From a bacterium D16-34 (GTDB lineage: Bacteria > Actinomycetota > Coriobacteriia > Coriobacteriales > Eggerthellaceae), in contig RAZB01000005.1 in assembly GCA_003612515.1 (NCBI GenBank), positions 124,001-188,000 on the forward strand: a stretch of DNA of 64,000 nt. Direction: 5' to 3'. A model generated the notes under the pieces. It ran no database searches and was not told the origin of the DNA. It saw nothing but the letters and a program-made list of their open reading frames with translations. Shown one piece after another: positions 53,713 to 61,529 of the stretch (the stretch's first letter is position 1; each line of letters starts with the position of its first letter). The translations under genes were made by a program, and so were the position numbers.

Positions 53713-54615
53713 ATGATACGAATTGTGACAGACTCAGTGGCATCTATTCCGGCGTCACTTGCTGCTGAATACGATATAGAAGTTGTGTCTTTGTTTGTAA
53801 ACAAAGATGGCGAAGAATACGAAGACGCAACTATGGATCTCGATGCCTTTTATGCTGACATTAACGGTATGGTTGACAACATCCCCACGTCATCACAACC
53901 TTCGCAATTAGAGCTTGAACGCATTTTTGAAGAGGCAGCCGTGGCGGGGGACTCGGTGCTTGGTGTATTTATATCCTCTGAGCTTTCCGGTACCTATGAA
54001 GGTGCCTTGCGTGCTGCACGTGCGGTGAAAGCTCGAAATATTGATTTTACCTATGTCATTATTGACTCGTCTTCGTGCGGATATGATGAGGCATGGCCGG
54101 TATTTGACGCTGTTGATGCGCGAAGTGCTGGAGAAGATTTGGCGGGGTGTGCTGCTGCGGTATTGGAAGCCATAGAGCGTACGCGTTTTTTGTTCACTCC
54201 GGAGTCTTTAACCTTTTTACAAAAAGGGGGACGCATTGGTAACGCGGCGGCGCTTTTGGGAAATCTTGTTCAGCTTGTACCCGTGCTGACCGTTAAAGAC
54301 GGCAAAGCGACAACCGCTGCTAAGGTTCGCACGCGCCGTCGTGCACTGGATAAAATTGTTTCAATGTTTAAAGATGACATCGAACAATGCGGGCTTAAAC
54401 GCATTATGGTTCACTATATTGGCGATGCTCAGCCTGCAATTGAGTGGGCGCAAACAGTCATTGAACCATTGGTGGGTCATGAGGTAGCTGTGCGACCGGT
54501 AAGTCCGGTCATTGGTCTTCATGTAGGTCCTGCTATAGGGATCGCCTATGAGTGTGTACATGCAATCAAGGGCAAGCTTACGGCGCCTGTTCAGATGAGA
54601 GTTACTGCTTCTTAA
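53713..54615 (+). CDS. DegV-family fatty-acid-binding protein (first of two)
   Basis: FakB-like carrier that presents fatty acids to a kinase. 300 residues: IVTDSVASIP, SSQPS, SSELSGTYEGA, LQKGGRIG and IGLHVGPAIGIAYE. ATG with AGGAG upstream. Next to a second paralogue with only ~30% apparent similarity by eye. Confidence 0.92.
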   Translation: MIRIVTDSVASIPASLAAEYDIEVVSLFVNKDGEEYEDATMDLDAFYADINGMVDNIPTSSQPSQLELERIFEEAAVAGDSVLGVFISSELSGTYEGALRAARAVKARNIDFTYVIIDSSSCGYDEAWPVFDAVDARSAGEDLAGCAAAVLEAIERTRFLFTPESLTFLQKGGRIGNAAALLGNLVQLVPVLTVKDGKATTAAKVRTRRRALDKIVSMFKDDIEQCGLKRIMVHYIGDAQPAIEWAQTVIEPLVGHEVAVRPVSPVIGLHVGPAIGIAYECVHAIKGKLTAPVQMRVTAS

Positions 54616-54625
54616 GGGGGTTTTT

Positions 54626-55564
54626 GTGCAACCACAGTGCAATTTGATTATCGATTCTTGTTGTGATTTGCCTTTTGAGGTGATTGACAGAGAAGGCGTT
54701 GAGCTTGTTAAGTTTCCTTATGTCATGAGCGATGGCGAACACTTCGACGACCTTTTTCAGACCACGACCGCAAAGCAGTTCTATGATGCTATGCGACAAG
54801 GGGAGCAGCCTACAACCTCTCAGGTTTCTATGGAGGTATACAAGGATGTATTTACGCGTGCAGCACAAAGCAATATTCCCACCGTGTGTTTGAGCTTCTC
54901 AAGCGGGCTTTCAGGGAGCTATGACGTTGCTGTTCTTATGCTTGAACAGGTAAAAAGCGAATATCCTGACGCGGAAATCTATCTGGTTGATACCTATTTA
55001 GCCTCTGTTGCTGAAGCGCTTTTGGTTTATGAGGCACTCCGTCAGCGCGACAAGGGTATGAGTGCTCAAGAGCTTGCTAAGTGGGCGCAGGAGGCTCGAT
55101 ATTTCGTGGATGAAGCGTTCATGATTGATGACTTGGAAGTACTTAAGCGCGGCGGTCGCATACCGTCAACGGTGGCCTATGCTGGTTCGAAGTTGGACGT
55201 GAAGCCGATTTTGACTATTACGCCAGATGGCAAGCTTTCTATCACCGGTGTTGCTCGAGGACGCAAAAAAGGCATCAAGCAACTTGCTCAATATTACGAA
55301 AAGCGCGTTCAAAATTCCGGTCCTGAAAAGATCGTCATTATTGGCAATGCTGATTGCGAAAAAGATGCCGAAAAGCTCAAAGAAGTGCTCTCTAAAAACA
55401 ACGAGGATCTTCTCTTTTTGGAAAGCAACATCGGGCCAGTTATTGGCTCTCATGTAGGACCTGGCATGATTGCGATCGTATTCTGGGGTAGCGATAAGCG
55501 TGAAGAGCTTTCGGTTGCTGATAGAATTGCAAACAAAGTAAGAGGTGAGCGTAAAGATGACTAG
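54626..55564 (+). CDS. DegV-family fatty-acid-binding protein (second)
   Basis: 312 residues from a GTG with AAGGGGG upstream. IDSCCDLPFE, TSQVSMEVY, SSGLSGSYDVA, LKRGGRIP and IGSHVGPGMIAIVF. Two FakB-like proteins in tandem often bind fatty acids of different saturation. Its stop overlaps the next gene by 8 bases. Confidence 0.92.
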   Translation: MQPQCNLIIDSCCDLPFEVIDREGVELVKFPYVMSDGEHFDDLFQTTTAKQFYDAMRQGEQPTTSQVSMEVYKDVFTRAAQSNIPTVCLSFSSGLSGSYDVAVLMLEQVKSEYPDAEIYLVDTYLASVAEALLVYEALRQRDKGMSAQELAKWAQEARYFVDEAFMIDDLEVLKRGGRIPSTVAYAGSKLDVKPILTITPDGKLSITGVARGRKKGIKQLAQYYEKRVQNSGPEKIVIIGNADCEKDAEKLKEVLSKNNEDLLFLESNIGPVIGSHVGPGMIAIVFWGSDKREELSVADRIANKVRGERKDD

Positions 55565-56552
55565 TGCTTTTGCCTATATAGGCAGCTCGCAGGTTGAGAC
55601 AAGTGTTATCGCTCGGCTTGAAGAGGCGGGTTATATTCGCACAACGGATGTGCATTGCGCTGACATAGTGTTTACTCATGCACTCAATCAGTCTCAGCTA
55701 GAAGATATCTATTTTGATGATAATGGGCTTATCCAACAAGCAAAACCTGGAACACTGCTTGTTGATTTGTCTTCAACTACACCTTCATTTGCGCGTGAGT
55801 TAAACGCTGTTGCTACGGTAAGTGATCTTTTTGCGGTAGAGGCTCCACTTGTTTTAGAAGACATGTTTGCTGTTGACGCTTTGTCTAACCGCGAGAATGT
55901 GACCATTTTGCTTGGGGGAGACCAAGATGCTCTTTCACAAGTAATGGAATATGCAGAGGTTTTAGCGCATCGGGTTGAGGTGTGCGGTGCAGCTGGATCT
56001 GCTGAGCTTGCTAAAGCGGCCTTTACTATCCAAAAGGCTGCTTGTGTTATTTCGGCTATTGAAAGCCAAGCGCTCTATCGGGCGGTTCGACATTCAGCTG
56101 GAGCAGGTGGTGGCGAAGAGGCAGGTCTTGTCCCTGTTAGCGATGATGCTGCATGTGCTCTGCGTGCTCTTGAGGCAGAGTCTTTTGGGTCAGAATATAC
56201 CTTGATGATGTTTATGGCAGATGTGGCTGCTGCCCTTGAGAGCGCAGATGATGCAGACCTTATTTTGCCGCAAGCAGAATCGTGCTTGCATCTGCTTGAG
56301 TTGTTGATGGTTGTTGGCGGCATGGATATGTCAGTTTCTGCGCTGTCTTTGCTTTATGCCGATGAGAAGGTGTGTGCTGAGCATGGTCTTGATTGGACGC
56401 GTGCTGAAGAGGCCTTTGGTAACCCTTACGCAGACAGTGACGATGATGACTATCTGAACTTCTCAGGTGAAGATGACTATGATGGCTATCCAGACGACGA
56501 AGATGGCGGATATTTTGGTTATCCAGGGTTTCCGGGGTATTCTGAAAACTAG
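55557..56552 (+). CDS. Degenerate 3-hydroxyisobutyrate-dehydrogenase-like protein with acidic aromatic tail
   Basis: 331 residues from the ATG at 55557, which overlaps the degV stop. The two-domain layout of the 6-phosphogluconate/hydroxyisobutyrate dehydrogenase family is recognisable (LLVDLSSTTPS, GGDQDALSQV, GSAELAKAA), but the nucleotide loop GxGxxG is lost (YIGSSQVETSV). From ~295 the protein becomes Asp/Gly/Tyr/Phe-rich, with FGYPGFPGY at the end. NAD use is doubtful. Unusual family member. Confidence 0.75.
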   Translation: MTSAFAYIGSSQVETSVIARLEEAGYIRTTDVHCADIVFTHALNQSQLEDIYFDDNGLIQQAKPGTLLVDLSSTTPSFARELNAVATVSDLFAVEAPLVLEDMFAVDALSNRENVTILLGGDQDALSQVMEYAEVLAHRVEVCGAAGSAELAKAAFTIQKAACVISAIESQALYRAVRHSAGAGGGEEAGLVPVSDDAACALRALEAESFGSEYTLMMFMADVAAALESADDADLILPQAESCLHLLELLMVVGGMDMSVSALSLLYADEKVCAEHGLDWTRAEEAFGNPYADSDDDDYLNFSGEDDYDGYPDDEDGGYFGYPGFPGYSEN

Positions 56553-56555
56553 CTG

Positions 56556-57527
56556 ATGTCAGTAAATCAACAAGCACAACAACAAGCACAAATTTGTACG
56601 CTCTGTCCTCGCGCATGTGGCGTACGTCGCCAAGCGGGGCAGAGCGGTTTTTGCGGTGCTGCAAACACGGTCAAAATTGCTCGGGCGGCACTCCATATGT
56701 GGGAAGAGCCTTGTATAAGTGGGGATCGGGGCAGTGGCACAATTTTCTTTTCTTATTGTCCGCTTCGCTGCTCGTATTGCCAAAATGCAAATCTCGCGAC
56801 AGGAAAACAAGGTGTTGAGGTTACAGAGGATCGCCTTGTTGATATTTGCCTTGAGTTGCAAGCGCAAGGCGCGCTCAATATTAATATGGTAACCCCGACG
56901 CATTATAGTGATGTGCTTCGCCGTGTTATTGCACAAGCTCGCAAAAGAGGGCTTGCACTTCCAATTGTTTGGAATACATCTGGCTATGAACTGGTAGACC
57001 AAATTGAGGCAAACGTTGGATTTGTGGATGTCTATCTCACTGATTTCAAGTATGCAGACCCCGATCTAGCGCATCGTTATTCACAAGCAGCGGATTATCC
57101 AGACGTTGCTATTGCCGCACTCGATAAGATGGTTGAAGTGTGTGGGCGTCCTCAATTTGATGAAGTTGATGGCATGGCTCGCCTGGTAAAAGGCGTTGTT
57201 GTTCGCCATTTGCTGCTTCCTGGCGCGCTTGATAATTCAAAACAGGTGATCAAGCTTCTCCATGAGCGCTACGGTGATGCCATATTGCTTTCAATCATGA
57301 ATCAATATACGCCGCTTATTGCTAGCCGGGCGCGTACAAACGATAGCTTTGCTGTGCGGGTTCTTAAGACGTGCCCTGAGCTTGCACATAGTGTTGATAA
57401 TGAAACCTATGAAGCGCTCCTAGATTATGCCGATGAAATTGGTTGCGAAGATTATTATTGGCAAGAAGGCTCAGCCAACCTAGAGAGCTTTATTCCCGAG
57501 TTTGATCTAACCGGAGTCCTGGACTAA
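56556..57527 (+). CDS. pflX: PflX-like radical SAM protein
   Basis: 323 residues, homologous to pyruvate-formate-lyase-activating enzymes but of the PflX type. An N-terminal cysteine cluster (CTLCPRACG, GFCG) precedes the radical SAM site SYCPLRCSYCQN with Cys68, Cys72 and Cys75. Biological target unknown. ATG with no strong ribosome site, so it may be translated by coupling with the preceding gene. Its 3' end overlaps the convergent repair gene by 38 bases. Confidence 0.9.
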   Translation: MSVNQQAQQQAQICTLCPRACGVRRQAGQSGFCGAANTVKIARAALHMWEEPCISGDRGSGTIFFSYCPLRCSYCQNANLATGKQGVEVTEDRLVDICLELQAQGALNINMVTPTHYSDVLRRVIAQARKRGLALPIVWNTSGYELVDQIEANVGFVDVYLTDFKYADPDLAHRYSQAADYPDVAIAALDKMVEVCGRPQFDEVDGMARLVKGVVVRHLLLPGALDNSKQVIKLLHERYGDAILLSIMNQYTPLIASRARTNDSFAVRVLKTCPELAHSVDNETYEALLDYADEIGCEDYYWQEGSANLESFIPEFDLTGVLD

Positions 57528-58452
57528 GTGTTTGCCTGTTTGAGGCGTCAGAAGCGCTTGTATGGGCTTTAAGAGCCGTATCTGGCATGCGTTCATGCAT
57601 CTCGCAAATGTTTCGCCAAAAGCGCTTGGGCATAAATTGTCGGCGAAGTTCTGGATGATAGCGCGCGTCAATGGATACCGCATCGTAGAAGCACTTCCAG
57701 GCCGCTTGAATGAATTGCTCATTCGACGTATTGATGGGGATATTGAGCGAATCTGTTTGGACAAGCTGCCAGTCGCGTCCATCACAAACTCCGGCAATGT
57801 GGTGGACTTCGTCAAAGATAACAAATGATTCACACCCAAAGCGCGCGCAGAAGTAATCCATGAGCACTGGTATGACGTTTGCGTTCGGGTTGCACTTCGC
57901 AAACCAAATGCCTTGTGCGGTCTGCTCAAAGCGCAAGAATTGCTTCATGCGATGCCGCTCATTAAGCACTGCTCGCTCTAAGCGCAAAACAGGTCCGGTA
58001 ATCTCATGAGCGTGCTCTAATCGTAAAGAGCTTACTTTGCGCGCTTTGGTTTTGGCGCGTGCGCAAGGTGTAGTTTGTGGGCAGTTGTGGCGGGTTTTAC
58101 AGAGCTTGCACGGATGCGTCTTGTTTTGGTTGAGCGCATACCGCACAAAGGTGTAAATGGCATAGGAAGCGTTAGGGGCATCTGAAAGTGAGGCATGTTT
58201 GATTAGGTCAAAGATATCTTCGCCGCAAATTCGACTTATCCCTCGTTGAAGGCGAAGCGCTGAGGTTGTTGAGGTTTCAATATGGTGAAGTCTTTGGCCG
58301 AGGCGGAGTTGCAAGTGTTGGGGAGTGTCAATATCTTGGGGATGCTCGCCTGATTGATAAGCGTAAAAGATGGCACTGAGCAGCCCTTCAAGCGTCCCGT
58401 CGTAGGCATAGGCAACGTCTTGAGAATACTCTTCATGTACCAAAATACTCAT
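57490..58452 (-). CDS. TIGR03915/DUF4130 predicted DNA-repair protein with four-cysteine insert
   Basis: 320 residues. N-terminal YDGTLEGLLSAIFYAYQSG, mid-block ERHRMKQFLRF and C-terminal LRRQFMPKRFWRN fit the family that partners a radical SAM protein (TIGR03915). Unusually, residues ~105-140 contain an insert with Cys115, Cys118, Cys124 and Cys130 (Cx2Cx5Cx5C), flanked by Lys/Arg. I would expect the linker there without cysteines; it may bind zinc or an Fe-S cluster. Translated after the radical SAM gene, with a 4-base overlap. Confidence 0.85.
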   Translation of the reverse strand: MSILVHEEYSQDVAYAYDGTLEGLLSAIFYAYQSGEHPQDIDTPQHLQLRLGQRLHHIETSTTSALRLQRGISRICGEDIFDLIKHASLSDAPNASYAIYTFVRYALNQNKTHPCKLCKTRHNCPQTTPCARAKTKARKVSSLRLEHAHEITGPVLRLERAVLNERHRMKQFLRFEQTAQGIWFAKCNPNANVIPVLMDYFCARFGCESFVIFDEVHHIAGVCDGRDWQLVQTDSLNIPINTSNEQFIQAAWKCFYDAVSIDARYHPELRRQFMPKRFWRNICEMHERMPDTALKAHTSASDASNRQTLSPGLRLDQTRE

Positions 58453-59879
58453 GCTCTTACCTTTTCAGGGTGGAGAATTGCCTGTTGCCAACCAAAGAGT
58501 CCATCGGCTTGAGCACCACCTAGAGACATCGGAGGGGAAGGTAGCGCATCTGGTGTTTGTGGCTGATCAATGCAGTCAAAAATTGAGAGTTGTCCTGCAA
58601 GGCATTTATCTGCACGTCTACCATGTTTGCCGCCATCTATTGGGGCGGCAAGTTGAGCCCGCAAGGCCTCAGGTGTAAAAGCTATGCCTTTGCCTGCGTA
58701 TGTCCCGTTGCAGGTAATGAAATAGCGCGCGCGTTTATAGGCGATGCCCAGTTTGCGAAGCTCCGCTTCTTTAAGGCAGCTCTTTTTTCGTGCTTGCACA
58801 ATGAGCTTGGCGCCCTTAGGTCCTATGCCGGGTACTCGCAAGAGGTCTTGTAAAGGAGCGCTGTTGACCTCAATAGGAAAGAAATCTAGGTGGTTGAGTG
58901 CCCAGTTTGCTTTGGGGTCAACTTCGGTATCTAAAAATGGCTTGTCTTGATCGATAAGTTCGCTCACATCGAATTGATAGAACCTCAGAAGCCAATCAGC
59001 CTGATAAAGGCGATGTTCTCGGTTGAGTTGTATCGCGTCATTTTGTGGAAGGCGGGCATCCTGATTGATGGGAAGATACGCGCTAAAAAAGACTCGTTTG
59101 AGTGAAAAGTGTTTATAGAGCGCAGCGGATAAATTGAGTATATGAAAGTCACTCTCAGGCGTTGCTCCGATGATCATTTGTGTTGACTGACCTGCCGGAG
59201 CAAACGATCGCATCTTTTTTGTTGGCGTAGCATTGGGGTAATAGGTATTTCGTTTGCGAGTTAAAGCGCGCGTCTCATGATCGGTGGCAATATTCTCTTG
59301 AATTTGGCGCATTGGTGCCAAGATGCGCTGTTTGTTCTTTTGTGGTGCCAAAAGCTTGAGGCTTTCTTGTGAGGGTAACTCCATATTGACGCTCATGCGA
59401 TCTGCCAAATGCCCAAGTTCGTCAAGTAACTCAGGTGATGCTCCAGGGATTGCCTTGGCGTGAATATACCCGTTGAAAGCATATTCGTTTCTCAGAATAC
59501 TAAGCGTTTGAATCATGAGTTCAGTTGTGTGGTCGGGATTTTTGGCAACCCCGGAACTGAGAAAGAGCCCCTCGATATAATTGCGACGATAAAAAGCAAT
59601 AGTTAAGTCTGCAAGCTCTTGAGGTGTGAAAGTGGTGCGAGGCACTTCGTTGGAGCAACGGTTTACACAATAGGCGCAATCATAAACGCATTCGTTGGTC
59701 ATAAGTACCTTAAGCAGGGTGATGCAACGACCGTCAGGGGTGAAGCTGTGGCAGCAACCTGATGCGGAAGCCAGCCCGATTTTTCCCTCCTGAGCATTTC
59801 TTGTGATTCCAGAAGAGGTGCAAGCGACATCATATTTAGCTGCGTCAGAAAGTATTTCTAGCTTTTCAAGAATATCCAT
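58449..59879 (-). CDS. Radical SAM predicted DNA modification/repair protein with helix-hairpin-helix
   Basis: 476 residues. Radical SAM motif CVYDCAYC with Cys64, Cys68 and Cys71, and further cysteines at 20, 42, 43, 52 and 75. A C-terminal helix-hairpin-helix (LLRVPGIGPKGAKLIVQ) suggests DNA binding. It corresponds to the rSAM-linked family (TIGR03916) that always pairs with the TIGR03915 protein and is often linked to uracil-DNA-glycosylase-like partners. The ATG at 59879 is preceded by a weak site (GGGGCG). Two LexA-like boxes lie 15-45 bases upstream. Confidence 0.87.
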   Translation of the reverse strand: MDILEKLEILSDAAKYDVACTSSGITRNAQEGKIGLASASGCCHSFTPDGRCITLLKVLMTNECVYDCAYCVNRCSNEVPRTTFTPQELADLTIAFYRRNYIEGLFLSSGVAKNPDHTTELMIQTLSILRNEYAFNGYIHAKAIPGASPELLDELGHLADRMSVNMELPSQESLKLLAPQKNKQRILAPMRQIQENIATDHETRALTRKRNTYYPNATPTKKMRSFAPAGQSTQMIIGATPESDFHILNLSAALYKHFSLKRVFFSAYLPINQDARLPQNDAIQLNREHRLYQADWLLRFYQFDVSELIDQDKPFLDTEVDPKANWALNHLDFFPIEVNSAPLQDLLRVPGIGPKGAKLIVQARKKSCLKEAELRKLGIAYKRARYFITCNGTYAGKGIAFTPEALRAQLAAPIDGGKHGRRADKCLAGQLSIFDCIDQPQTPDALPSPPMSLGGAQADGLFGWQQAILHPEKVRA

Positions 59880-59893
59880 CTTGCGCCCCTATA

Positions 59894-59923
59894 CGATCGT
59901 ATGTTCGTGCGAATAAATGTTCG
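59894..59923 (-). promoter_or_regulatory. Two tandem LexA-like (SOS) boxes before the repair pair
   Basis: On the minus strand: CGAACATTTATTCG (59910-59923) and, two bases further, CGAACATACGATCG (59894-59907). Each fits CGAAC-N4-GTTCG with one mismatch (ATTCG and GATCG instead of GTTCG). A TATGAT -10 (59925-59930) lies directly upstream, so LexA would cover the transcription start. Confidence 0.65.
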
Positions 59924-59936
59924 TATCATAGTAAGG

Positions 59937-59978
59937 TGCGCACGCTTTGTCGTCAAGTCAAAACTAAAAGCGTGCGCA
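59937..59978 (-). repeat. Long inverted repeat between the repair pair and the CmpB gene
   Basis: TGCGCACGCTTT (59937-59948) and AAAGCGTGCGCA (59967-59978), 12 perfect bases, 18-base loop. There is no run of T behind it on either strand, so termination of the CmpB gene would be weak. Its loop holds a TTGACG, a possible but poorly spaced -35 for the repair operon. Confidence 0.5.
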
Positions 59979-60006
59979 TTGGGACGAAAAATGGTACGTG
60001 TATAGA

Positions 60007-61272
60007 TTAGCGAGCGCGGGTTGCTGAATCGGGGTTTAGTGACATCGATTGGAAGCGATTTGCCATATAGGCATTGTCGAAGTGCTCATCGCAGAACTGC
60101 TGAATTGCGGTGTCTTGGGGAAGGTGCGCCTCTCGCTGATACCAGCAATCAAGCGTGATGAGCGTCATGGCGCCATCTGCTATAAGTAGTGCTGCGCAAA
60201 TTGTTGTAACAACGTAGCGCCAGTTCCAGGGGATAAGATTGACGAGCTTAAGAAGCCCTGGCAACAAAAGTTTGATCCATATGACGCCTAGCGCTCCCCA
60301 CATGCACATAAACATGCCGTTGGTTCTACCATCAATAGACAAGAAAGTGCCTGAATAGTTCCACGCTTCAATGCCGAAGGCAAATTGCATAAACCAACTG
60401 GTAAAGAATTCAAAAGCCCCGCCAACAACAGCGCTTACTAAAAAGATGATGAGAATATTTTTGTTATGGAAGCGATTAAGAGCAATGGTCATAAGTACCG
60501 CACCAAACCCATAGATGGGCGAGAATGGGCCAAAAAGCAATCCGGCGCGATCTTGGTAATGACCAGGATCGACAAATATCATATGAAATACGGTCTCGAT
60601 GATGAGTCCAAGCACTGAGCAAACTACAAAGATCCAAAACAAATTGAAGAAGTTAAGCGAAATATAGCCTTTTCCACTTTCATCTCGTCCAAGGGTTCCA
60701 TCTTCCGCTTCTTGCTTAAGCTTCATATCGCGTAGTCGACGCTGGAGTGTGCGCTCTTGAGCTAAGGAAGGATCAAGATAACTTTGCATCACCACCAAAA
60801 CGACCATGATGATAGCGAAGGGGATAAGCGAGAGAGAAAAGCCAGAACTCATCATTTCGCACAGCGCAGCCAAAAGCGTGATCACGATCATGGCAATGGC
60901 AATGCGCGCTGCGTTATGGCGCTTGTTGCGAATGAGACGTATGCCAAAAAGAATGGCGAAGACTCCTAAGAGCGCGAGTAATACAAGTTCTACTATGGAT
61001 ATTACAAAAGCCATAGTTTGCATCTGCTGGCTCACGTTGCCCGCTTCTGTATTGTGGACAAGGCGAACAATAAACCAACCGATAAGCCCGATTGCCGTTG
61101 CGCCGACGAGCATACAAAGGATGCCAAAGATTTTTAAAGCGAAGGGGAGCCTTCGATTATCAACGGGAACATCTTCATTATGAGACAATATATCAACATT
61201 AGCTTGTGTGTGAGTGTTTTCGCATGATAAAGTAAGTGACTCAGGAGCCCGATGGTTCGATTTGTTCATCAT
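60007..61272 (-). CDS. CmpB-type (ABC type IV) putative membrane protein
   Basis: 421 residues. A hydrophilic first ~45 residues, four helices in the first half (~50-75, ~88-112, ~122-150, ~155-170), a charged loop (QERTLQRRLRDMKLKQEAEDG), then the Pfam ABC_trans_CmpB domain with RAGLLFGPFSPIYGFGAVL (~250-270) and further helices. The family is called a putative ABC permease but has no proven transport role. No ATPase gene adjoins it. ATG with AAGGTTCC... weak site upstream. Confidence 0.8.
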   Translation of the reverse strand: MMNKSNHRAPESLTLSCENTHTQANVDILSHNEDVPVDNRRLPFALKIFGILCMLVGATAIGLIGWFIVRLVHNTEAGNVSQQMQTMAFVISIVELVLLALLGVFAILFGIRLIRNKRHNAARIAIAMIVITLLAALCEMMSSGFSLSLIPFAIIMVVLVVMQSYLDPSLAQERTLQRRLRDMKLKQEAEDGTLGRDESGKGYISLNFFNLFWIFVVCSVLGLIIETVFHMIFVDPGHYQDRAGLLFGPFSPIYGFGAVLMTIALNRFHNKNILIIFLVSAVVGGAFEFFTSWFMQFAFGIEAWNYSGTFLSIDGRTNGMFMCMWGALGVIWIKLLLPGLLKLVNLIPWNWRYVVTTICAALLIADGAMTLITLDCWYQREAHLPQDTAIQQFCDEHFDNAYMANRFQSMSLNPDSATRAR

Positions 61273-61368
61273 AAGGTTCCTTTCGGCATATATGAGCTGA
61301 CTGATACTTGTTTGATATCAGTATAGCTGAGCCGACGAAGCCGCTGGTTAACAAGCGGTCAACACAAA

Positions 61369-61438
61369 GAGGCCTTGAAGCCCACCACTCAAGGAGCATC
61401 GTTGCTGAGGCGATGGAGTGATGGACTGCAAGGCTTCT
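61369..61438. repeat. Long imperfect hairpin in the CmpB-BCCT gap
   Basis: GAGGCCTTG... pairs imperfectly with ...CAAGGCTTC over most of 70 bases, with CCACCACTC/GAGTGATGG and CATCG/CGATG inside. Another small stem CCGCT/AGCGG (61341-61358) precedes it. Could be a small structured RNA or a terminator region; no coding potential seen. Confidence 0.4.
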
Positions 61439-61448
61439 CTCATTAAAG

Positions 61449-61480
61449 AGGGGGCCACAATATGTATGTTGTGGCCCCCT
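61449..61480 (-). terminator. Terminator behind the BCCT gene
   Basis: Perfect 12-base stem AGGGGGCCACAA / TTGTGGCCCCCT with an 8-base loop; CTCTTTAA follows on the minus strand. Confidence 0.75.
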
Positions 61481-61529
61481 ACCGCGTAGGGCTACTTAGT
61501 GATGGAGCCCTTGGGTATTGCAACCATGT

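Noticed and set aside
61487-61522. 11-residue minus-strand ORF behind the BCCT stop
   Set aside because: Very short, no clear ribosome site, and probably just the 3' untranslated region.
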